Below are positions 1-5,468 of a stretch of 11,904 bases of DNA, piece by piece. The stretch is taken from positions 1 through 11,904 of the forward strand of contig JAISSG010000048.1 of the NCBI GenBank assembly GCA_031273185.1, written 5' to 3'. Positions within the stretch are counted from its first letter, which is position 1. Every line of letters starts with the position of its first letter. The stretch is from Treponema sp. (GTDB taxonomy: Bacteria; Spirochaetota; Spirochaetia; Treponematales; Breznakiellaceae). The notes below the pieces were generated by a model that was not told the origin of the DNA, ran no database searches, and saw only the letters and a list, made by a program, of their open reading frames with translations. The position numbers and the translations under genes were made by a program.

Positions 1-132
1 ATCAGCGCGACCGGACAGAGCGCGCGGGTTACGGCTTTCAAGACGTATTATGACGGCGCCGCCGCCGGACAGCCCAACAAAGCCGCAGGCACGTATAACT
101 ACGTCGGCTCGGCGTGGACGGGGGATTTTTAG
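1..132 (+). CDS. 3' end of unrecognised protein (partial)
   Basis: Frame 1 is open from the window edge to a TAG at 130-132 and gives 43 residues. The tail is rich in Gly, Ala, Thr and Tyr and ends in Trp-Thr-Gly-Asp-Phe. I do not recognise a family from this fragment. Composition suggests an extracytoplasmic beta-rich protein, but that is only an impression. The start lies outside the window. A hairpin with a T-run follows at 173-214, which fits the end of a transcription unit and supports this being a real 3' end rather than a chance ORF. Confidence 0.45.
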   Translation: MSATGQSARVTAFKTYYDGAAAGQPNKAAGTYNYVGSAWTGDF

Positions 133-172
133 CGAGGAGTAGCGCAACGGCATCAGGCACGATTTTAAGCCA

Positions 173-214
173 ATGAGCAGGGAGTAACTTGTTTATTCCC
201 TACTCATCATTTTT
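173..214 (+). terminator. Probable intrinsic terminator after the partial gene
   Basis: An inverted repeat pairs 173-183 (atgagcaggga) with 197-207 (tccctactcat). It has 11 positions, one mismatch and a 13-nt loop, and TTTTT follows at 210-214. The stem is only moderately GC-rich and the T-run is short, so this is a moderate-confidence terminator. The rest of the gap at 133-288 holds a possible promoter at 252-280 and nothing else I can identify. Confidence 0.45.
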
Positions 215-251
215 AGAGGAGTAACCAGCAGTAGCCTGAACGAGTATGCGG

Positions 252-280
252 CTTACATTTTCCCTTCAAAAGCCGATAAT
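252..280 (+). promoter_or_regulatory. Possible promoter of the modification operon
   Basis: CTTACA (252-257) and GATAAT (275-280) are separated by 17 bp and resemble sigma70 -35 and -10 hexamers. The predicted transcription start would fall at about 286-288, directly against the ATG at 289, so the transcript would be leaderless or nearly so. The AGAAGGG at 281-287 is too close to the ATG to be a normal ribosome-binding site. This is a weak call from hexamer similarity only. Confidence 0.3.
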
Positions 281-288
281 AGAAGGGT

Positions 289-1872
289 ATGAATGCGCTC
301 CTGGTCTTATACGCCGGCGATCTGTCCGAACAGGCGCTTGAACCCCTTGCAAACGGGAAAAACAGCCTGAGCCTTGCCCTGGAACGGTCAAGTCTCTTCC
401 CCGGAGTCGGAAAAATCGTGCTATTGACCGACACATCGACCCCCGCAATGGCGATTTTCCCCATTCCCCATTCCCCATTCCCCCATCCCCCCTCCCCCCA
501 CATAGAAAACCGGCAATCCTGGACGGTCAAAGCCCTGCTTGAGGCGATTGCGACCCATTCCGAGGGCTTCGACCTGAGCTATTTTGCATGGGCGGACTGC
601 CCTTTCCTCGATCCGGCGCTGGCGGGGAGGCTTGCCGAGCGGCATCTTCGCTACGCCGCCGAGTATTCCTACGCCGATGGCTGGCCCTACGGCCTTGCCC
701 CGGAACTGCTCTCGCCGGGAACTGCCGCCGTACTGGGGAAAATCCTCGGTGACGGCGACGGCGGCGAGGTTAAGCGCGATTCCCTGTTCGCCGTCATCCA
801 GAAGGACATTAACGCCTTTGACATAGAGACCGAGATTTCCCCGGTTGACCTCCGCTGCCACCGCCTGAGCCTGTGCGCCGACTCCCGGCGAAACCTGCTG
901 CTGCTGCGCCGCTGTGCCGACGGGGGCGTGCCGGACACCGCCGCCATCGAACGCATCGTGGCGGAAAAGCCGGAAATACTGCGAACCCTTCCCGCCTTTT
1001 ATCCGGTGCAGGTCTGCGGCGGCTGTCCCCAAAGTTGTGCCTATTGCCCTTGGCCGCTGGCTGGCGGCGCGGTGACGGATCGGCGGGACTACATGGAAGC
1101 GGGGCAGTTTGGCTCCCTGCTGGAAAAAATCGCCGCTTTTTCGGGGGACGCGGTTATCGACCTGTCCCTGTGGGGGGAGCTTTCCCTGCATCCGCACAAA
1201 ATGGAACTTATTGAGATGGTTTTGAGCCGACCGGAATGTGCGCTGGTAATCGAAACTTCGGGCATTGGCTGGAAGGACAGCGACCTTGAGCGCAGCGCGG
1301 AGCTTGCCAAGCGTGCCGCCGCTTGCCGGAAAAATCCCCTGCCGCCGCTTTCGTGGATCGTCTCGCTGGATGCCGCCGATTCAGCGCGGTACAAGGAACT
1401 GCGCGGCGCGGGTTTCACCGAGGCGACGGACTGCGCGAAAAAGCTCCTGTCGCTGTTTCCCCATGACGCTTATGTTCAGGCGGTGCGAACCGTGGGGGCG
1501 GAGGACGACATTGAGCGGTTCTACCGGACATGGAAAGAGACTGCGGGCGCTGCTAACGTCATTATCCAGAAATATGACGACTTTTGCGGGATGCTGCCCC
1601 GAAAACAGGCATCGGACCTGTCGCCGGTGCAGCGGCAACCCTGCTGGCACCTGATGCGGGATATGCCGGTTTTGATCGACGGCACGGTTGCCCTTTGCCG
1701 CGAGCAGATTGCCGCAAATGGCGGCATTACGCTGGGCAACGCTTTTACCGAGCCGCTGGAGGCTGTGTGGGAACGGGGCCAGCGGTTCTACGCCGAACAG
1801 ACCGTGTCCGGCGGAAAAACTTACAACGCTCTGTGCGCGGGTTGCGATGAGTATTATACCTACAACTTTTAA
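289..1872 (+). CDS. Spiro-SPASM-type radical SAM protein with N-terminal nucleotidyltransferase-like domain
   Basis: The protein has 527 residues. The N-terminal third looks like a GT-A-fold nucleotidyltransferase: a hydrophobic first strand (LLVLYAG) and an ADCPF motif that parallels GDNPF in the SpsF-like protein two genes downstream. The middle carries the radical SAM cluster motif CPQSCAYC, with C246, C250 and C253 expected to bind the 4Fe-4S cluster. The C-terminus has SPASM-like cysteines (CWHLM, then ALCREQ, then CAGC), expected to bind auxiliary Fe-S clusters. From memory, this architecture matches the spirochaete-restricted spiro-SPASM family, whose reaction is unknown to me. It leads an operon of sugar-modification genes and overlaps the next gene by 26 bp. 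Residues about 57-71 are encoded by a heptamer array (459-500) that interrupts the N-terminal domain. The ATG at 289 was chosen because the conserved first strand begins just after it. No well-spaced ribosome-binding site is visible. Confidence 0.82.
   Translation: MNALLVLYAGDLSEQALEPLANGKNSLSLALERSSLFPGVGKIVLLTDTSTPAMAIFPIPHSPFPHPPSPHIENRQSWTVKALLEAIATHSEGFDLSYFAWADCPFLDPALAGRLAERHLRYAAEYSYADGWPYGLAPELLSPGTAAVLGKILGDGDGGEVKRDSLFAVIQKDINAFDIETEISPVDLRCHRLSLCADSRRNLLLLRRCADGGVPDTAAIERIVAEKPEILRTLPAFYPVQVCGGCPQSCAYCPWPLAGGAVTDRRDYMEAGQFGSLLEKIAAFSGDAVIDLSLWGELSLHPHKMELIEMVLSRPECALVIETSGIGWKDSDLERSAELAKRAAACRKNPLPPLSWIVSLDAADSARYKELRGAGFTEATDCAKKLLSLFPHDAYVQAVRTVGAEDDIERFYRTWKETAGAANVIIQKYDDFCGMLPRKQASDLSPVQRQPCWHLMRDMPVLIDGTVALCREQIAANGGITLGNAFTEPLEAVWERGQRFYAEQTVSGGKTYNALCAGCDEYYTYNF
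459..500 (+). repeat. Heptamer array R1, 6 units, in frame
   Basis: Three perfect CCCCATT units (459-479) are followed by three degenerate units, CCCCCAT, CCCCCCT and CCCCCCA. The array is exactly 42 bp, or 14 codons, and encodes a Pro/His/Ser/Phe-rich stretch. It lies between the first strand region and the rest of the N-terminal domain of the radical SAM protein. On the - strand the unit is GGGGAAT, the same unit as R2, R4 and R5 but inverted. The degenerate 3' units suggest decay of an older array. Confidence 0.9.
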
Positions 1873-2860
1873 CGAGACGCTTCCCTCGTATACCGTTGTC
1901 GGCGGCAAGGAGCGGCTGGGCGAGACGGGGCTGTCTGCCGTGCTGCTGAACCGGGGCGGGCGTTATGCACGGCGAAACATATTTCACGATTTGGAAAAAA
2001 CGGGCTTTGACACCGTTGTCTCGGTGGAGCCGGAGCCCGCCCACTACGACATCGACGAACTGTCGTTCCGTTTCCCCTTTGTCCGCTTTGTCCTGATTCG
2101 GGGGACGATCAGCCTTGGCGACCAGATCAATCTGGCGGCCTCGGAACTGGACTCCCCCCTGTTCTTTGTCCTGTGGAACGACCTCAAAATGATAGCCGGA
2201 GGCAATGCCCGCAGAATGGCAGAGCGGCTGGTCAGTTCCGCCGATGACGAGCAGAAAAGCCAGTACCGGCGGCTCTGCACCGTTCCGGTTATCCAAAACT
2301 CGCGTTTCGATACCCTGCCCACCCTTATCGCCCCCGACCTGCGCAGAAAAAAAGCGAGACCCCTGTTCATCAGCCCCACCTGCGAGGGGCTTCCCAGCCT
2401 GTACCCCTTTGACGGCGTGGGCATATACGACCGCGACCGCTTCATCAAGCTGGGGGGCTTCGACGGGATGATCGGCAACAGCCTGTGGCAGCTCATGGAC
2501 TTTGGTTTTCGTGCCTATCTGTGGGGGGAGGAAATCTCCTCGACACAGACGCTCAGGCTGTCATACGAGGCAGGTTTTCCCGCCGTCAACGAATCGCCAG
2601 ACCCGGACTACTGCCGCTTTTACCTGAAGAACCTTGCTCCGGCATTCCGGCGGGATTACGCATACCTGCCGCTGCGCCGGTTCCTCGGCTACCTGTTCCA
2701 GACCACCGGCGGTTTGAGCGCCGCATGGGACGATTTTTCTGAATGTCGCCTGTGGGTGCAAAAAAACCAGTTCCGCTGGCACTGCGATCCCAAGGCGCTT
2801 GCCGAGCGGTGGAACCTTGACACCGCCATGGAAAACCTTCCCCCGGAAAACGAGGAGTAA
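1847..2860 (+). CDS. GT2-like (GT-A fold) putative glycosyltransferase
   Basis: The frame is open from 1688, but I chose the ATG at 1847 (337 residues). This gives a 26-bp overlap with the previous gene instead of a 185-bp one, and the upstream extension looks like a shadow of that gene. Features resembling family-2 glycosyltransferases are a Gly-Asp-Gln-Ile-Asn segment before LFFVLWNDL (residues about 91-113), where ND may stand in for the metal-binding DxD, and a FIKLGGFD segment (199-206), typical of the acceptor side of GT2 enzymes. No membrane segment or signal peptide is visible, so it is probably cytosolic. It is the only one of the five modification genes without a heptamer array. No strong ribosome-binding site precedes 1847, which suggests translational coupling. 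The donor and acceptor are unknown, and the family assignment rests on motif resemblance only. Confidence 0.65.
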   Translation: MSIIPTTFNETLPSYTVVGGKERLGETGLSAVLLNRGGRYARRNIFHDLEKTGFDTVVSVEPEPAHYDIDELSFRFPFVRFVLIRGTISLGDQINLAASELDSPLFFVLWNDLKMIAGGNARRMAERLVSSADDEQKSQYRRLCTVPVIQNSRFDTLPTLIAPDLRRKKARPLFISPTCEGLPSLYPFDGVGIYDRDRFIKLGGFDGMIGNSLWQLMDFGFRAYLWGEEISSTQTLRLSYEAGFPAVNESPDPDYCRFYLKNLAPAFRRDYAYLPLRRFLGYLFQTTGGLSAAWDDFSECRLWVQKNQFRWHCDPKALAERWNLDTAMENLPPENEE

Positions 2861-2863
2861 GCC

Positions 2864-3580
2864 ATGCTGGCTGTCGTGCTGCAGGCCCGCCTCGATTCTT
2901 CCCGCCTGCCGGAGAAGGCGCTGCTCCCCCTTGGGGGAAAACCCATGTTGCTGCGGGTGATGGAAGCCCTGAACCGTGTCCCCTCGGAACTGCGGGTGCT
3001 TGCCTGCGACGAGGATTCCGCCGCCGCCTTCAAGCCGCTTGCAGACGAGGCGGGTTTTGCCCTGATTGCCGGTCCAAAAGACGACGTGCTTGGGCGCTAC
3101 TGCCTTGCCCTCCGCAACTTTGGCATCACTCATGCAATACGGGCGACCGGCGACAACCCCTTTGTCTTTGCCGATGCCGCCGCCGCCATCGCCGCAGAGT
3201 CCCTTGCCCTGAACGCAGATTATGCCGGATACAGCGGCCTTCCCTTTGGCGCGGGCGTGGAATCGGTCTCTGCGCAGGCGCTGTTCCGTGCGGAAGCCGA
3301 AGCCGCCACGCCGTATGAGCGGGAACACGTCTGTCCCTACCTCTACACCCACCCTGAGCGGTTTTCCCTCCACCGCCCGCTTGCCCCCCTGCGCTGGCAA
3401 GGCGGAGACATTCGTTTAACCGTGGATACAGAAGAAGATTACCAGCGGGCGCAGGTCTTGTACGCGGCTTTAGAGAGGCTTGGCGAGGAACGCTATCGGG
3501 GGGCGGCGATTATTCGGGCGTATCGGGGAATAGGGAATGGGGAGTGGGGAATGGGAATAGGGAAGCCCAGTGAAAAGTAG
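2864..3580 (+). CDS. spsF: SpsF-like cytidylyltransferase / nucleotidyltransferase
   Basis: The protein has 238 residues. The N-terminus [14 protein letters not shown] (residues 7-20) is the classic SpsF/CMP-sugar synthetase nucleotide-binding signature. LGRY (76-79) and RATGDNPF (93-100) follow, and the Asp of GDNP is the likely metal ligand. The family (COG1861-type) activates sugars, often nonulosonic-acid-like or spore-coat/flagellin sugars, by transfer to CTP. The start is supported by GAGGAG at 2852-2857, six bases before the ATG, and the gap to the previous gene is three bases. The normal fold seems to end near IIRAYR. The last residues ([12 protein letters not shown] and the tail) come from heptamer array R2, so the native C-terminus has been replaced or extended, and the ORF now overlaps the next start by 11 bp. 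The exact sugar substrate cannot be read from sequence. Confidence 0.82.
   Translation: MLAVVLQARLDSSRLPEKALLPLGGKPMLLRVMEALNRVPSELRVLACDEDSAAAFKPLADEAGFALIAGPKDDVLGRYCLALRNFGITHAIRATGDNPFVFADAAAAIAAESLALNADYAGYSGLPFGAGVESVSAQALFRAEAEAATPYEREHVCPYLYTHPERFSLHRPLAPLRWQGGDIRLTVDTEEDYQRAQVLYAALERLGEERYRGAAIIRAYRGIGNGEWGMGIGKPSEK
3525..3565 (+). repeat. Heptamer array R2 at the spsF/pseG-like junction
   Basis: The units are GGGGAAT, AGGGAAT, GGGGAGT, GGGGAAT, a six-base GGGAAT, and AGGGAAG. The array encodes the extra C-terminal tail of the SpsF-like protein. Its last unit also provides a purine-rich, ribosome-binding-site-like AGGGAAG (3559-3565) just before the GTG start of the next gene at 3570. 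The missing base in the fifth unit is a 1-bp deletion relative to the heptamer register. Confidence 0.88.
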
Positions 3581-5468
3581 CGCAGTGCTGGCGGTTGCCG
3601 CTTGTGAGCAGGGACGGGGGGGCGGGCATCTGGTTCGCTGTATGGCGCTGGTTCGGGGGTTGCGGGCACTAGGCAGGGAAGCGTGGCTTTTTCTCGCCGG
3701 GGCAAATGCCAACAGCCTTGTCGAAACGATGGGTTTTGACAAAACATGGATCGTTGCCGAAGACGGTTTGCACGACAAAGGTTTTGGGTGCATAGTTCTT
3801 GACCGTTTCCAAACCTCGGCGGAAGAACTTGCCCGCTGGTCGAATCTTGCCCCCGTCATCGGTATTGACGAGGGCGGCCCCAGTCGGGATTGCTTTGACT
3901 TCCTTATTGATATCCTTCCCAACTGTAGCCGAACAGCCCCTAATATAGCCGATCCATCGCTGTTGCCCCTGCCGGTAAAAAAAGAGCCTCCACTGGCACG
4001 ACCAGAGACCGCTCCCCTCAAAGTGTTGATCAGTTTCGGGCAGGAAGACGCAGCCGGTCTTGGCAACGCAGTCGCACAGGCGTTTGCGGCAAAAAAACCA
4101 AGTATTGTAGACATAACTTTTATTAGGGGAATGAGGGAAAACCCTCTCTTTTCCCAGTCCCTAGTCCCCAGTTCCCAGTCCCCAGTCCCCAGTCCCCAGT
4201 CCCCGATCCCCAGTCCCCAGTCCCCGATCCCCAGTCCCCGATCCCCAGTCCCCAGTCCCCGATCCCCAGTCCCCAACCTCAGCGAACACCTTGGCGAATA
4301 CGATCTGGTCATCACCCACTACGGGCTGACCTCGTTTGAAGCGCTGTATGCGGGGGTTCCCGTGCTGCTGGTTTCGCCGGGTGGCTATCATGAGCGGCTG
4401 GCAAGAAAAGCGGGCTTTGTATCGATGGGCGTTGGGAAGGGCAAGGCGAAAAAAATACCCCGCCTGCTGTTCAGAAACGGCGGGATAAATGGCACGTTCC
4501 TTGGCAAGTTGAAAAGCCGCTGTGCCGCCCTCGCTGTGAAGCACAGCCTTGATCACCAGCCACGGCAAAGCCTGGCGGAACTGGTCAACAGCTTTTCGCC
4601 GGACGCAAGCCGTAACTGCCCCGTCTGCGGCTCGGCGCTGAAAGCCCCTGCCCTCGCCCGCTTTCCAGAGCGAACCTACCGCCGCTGTAAGCACTGCGGG
4701 GTGATCAGCATGAGCAGGCTTACCCCGCCGCCCATCGAATACGGTAGGGAATATTTTTTCGAGCAGTACCAGAAACAGTACGGCAAAACCTACATCGAGG
4801 ATTTCCCGAATTTAACCGCAATGGCACACCGGCGGCTTGCCGTGATAATGAATAATGGGGTTTCTGTTTCTGAAAAGCCGCTGTTACTCGACATTGGCTG
4901 CGCTTACGGGCCGTTTCTCGCTGCGGCGCGGGAGGCGGGCTTTTCCCCGCACGGCATCGATCCGGCGGAAGATGCAGTCCGTTATGTGACACAAACCCTC
5001 GGCATTCCCGCCGTGCAGGGCTTTTTTCCCTTGATGGGGAATGGGGAATGGGGAGTGGGGAATGGGGAGTGCGATGTTGTGACGCTCTGGTACGTTATCG
5101 AGCATTTCCAGAACTGCGTTCCAGCACTGGCGGAGATACACAAACTGCTCAAACCCGGCGGGGTGCTGGCGTTTTCGACACCCTCGTTTTCGGGGATTTC
5201 GGGGCGTTCGTCGATTAGGCGTTTTCTGGAACGCAGCCCGCAGGATCACTGGACGGTCTGGTCGCCGAGTGCCTGCAAACGAGCAATGAAAGCGGCGGGC
5301 TTTACGGTGAAAAAAATTATAGTCAGCGGGCATCACCCGGAACGCTTCCCCCTGCTGGGAAAATGTGCGCACGATAATAAAAGCCCGCTGTACGCGCTGC
5401 TTATGGTGGCGAGTACCATGTTCGGTTTGGGCGACACGTTTGAGGTAACATCATGCAAGAACGGTTAA
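3570..5468 (+). CDS. PseG-like UDP-sugar hydrolase fused to zinc-ribbon SAM methyltransferase
   Basis: The protein has 632 residues, with a GTG start inside the spsF overlap. Residues 1 to about 340 resemble PseG, the GT-B-fold hydrolase that removes UDP during pseudaminic acid synthesis. GGGHLVRC (17-24) has H20 in the position of the PseG catalytic His, and [10 protein letters not shown] (from H250) followed by a GVPVLLV strand matches the C-terminal nucleotide-binding lobe. Residues about 349-632 form a second enzyme. It has a zinc ribbon (C350, C353, C373, C376) and a class I methyltransferase with motif [11 protein letters not shown] (438-447), LWYVIEH and [12 protein letters not shown], like methyltransferases of deoxysugar clusters. 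Two heptamer arrays interrupt the protein: R3 (residues 195-236) in a loop of the hydrolase, and R4 (about 489-500) between the SAM-binding and acidic strands of the methyltransferase. The fusion suggests sequential reactions on one sugar. The substrate is not determinable. It overlaps the next gene by 16 bp. Confidence 0.75.
   Translation: MKSSAVLAVAACEQGRGGGHLVRCMALVRGLRALGREAWLFLAGANANSLVETMGFDKTWIVAEDGLHDKGFGCIVLDRFQTSAEELARWSNLAPVIGIDEGGPSRDCFDFLIDILPNCSRTAPNIADPSLLPLPVKKEPPLARPETAPLKVLISFGQEDAAGLGNAVAQAFAAKKPSIVDITFIRGMRENPLFSQSLVPSSQSPVPSPQSPIPSPQSPIPSPRSPVPSPRSPVPNLSEHLGEYDLVITHYGLTSFEALYAGVPVLLVSPGGYHERLARKAGFVSMGVGKGKAKKIPRLLFRNGGINGTFLGKLKSRCAALAVKHSLDHQPRQSLAELVNSFSPDASRNCPVCGSALKAPALARFPERTYRRCKHCGVISMSRLTPPPIEYGREYFFEQYQKQYGKTYIEDFPNLTAMAHRRLAVIMNNGVSVSEKPLLLDIGCAYGPFLAAAREAGFSPHGIDPAEDAVRYVTQTLGIPAVQGFFPLMGNGEWGVGNGECDVVTLWYVIEHFQNCVPALAEIHKLLKPGGVLAFSTPSFSGISGRSSIRRFLERSPQDHWTVWSPSACKRAMKAAGFTVKKIIVSGHHPERFPLLGKCAHDNKSPLYALLMVASTMFGLGDTFEVTSCKNG
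4152..4277 (+). repeat. Heptamer array R3, 18 units, in frame
   Basis: This is the longest array: 17 clear heptamers of CCCCAGT or CCCCGAT (a few with TCCC or CCCT), then a degenerate CCCCAAC. It totals 126 bp, or 42 codons. CCCCGAT units occur at 4201, 4222, 4236 and 4257, so spacings are two or three units, which suggests duplication of two- and three-unit blocks. It encodes six copies of a seven-residue Ser/Pro/Gln/Arg/Val-Ile-rich unit within the PseG-like domain. Confidence 0.95.
5036..5070 (+). repeat. Heptamer array R4, 5 units, in the methyltransferase domain
   Basis: The units are GGGGAAT, GGGGAAT, GGGGAGT, GGGGAAT and GGGGAGT, 35 bp with no mismatch to the heptamer register. It encodes [12 protein letters not shown], immediately before the [12 protein letters not shown] strand of the class I methyltransferase fold. 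That is normally a short loop near the catalytic face. Confidence 0.92.

Noticed and set aside
421..1197. 258-residue ORF on the - strand
   Set aside because: Antisense to the radical SAM gene, kept open partly by the stop-free R1 array and GC-rich third positions. Its product is low-complexity and has no recognisable domain.
1688..1846. Upstream extension of the GT2-like gene
   Set aside because: It overlaps the conserved SPASM end of the previous gene and reads as its out-of-frame shadow. The ATG at 1847 is the sensible start.
2561..3400. 279-residue ORF on the - strand
   Set aside because: Antisense to two well-supported genes, with Gly/Arg-rich composition and no motif. A GC-rich shadow.
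4152..4277. CRISPR array
   Set aside because: The unit is 7 bp with no spacers, no longer repeat and an open reading frame through it.
3470..4315. 281-residue ORF on the - strand with [12 protein letters not shown] repeats
   Set aside because: Its repeats are the R3 array read backwards. The PseG-like product on the + strand has clear conserved motifs, so this is a shadow.
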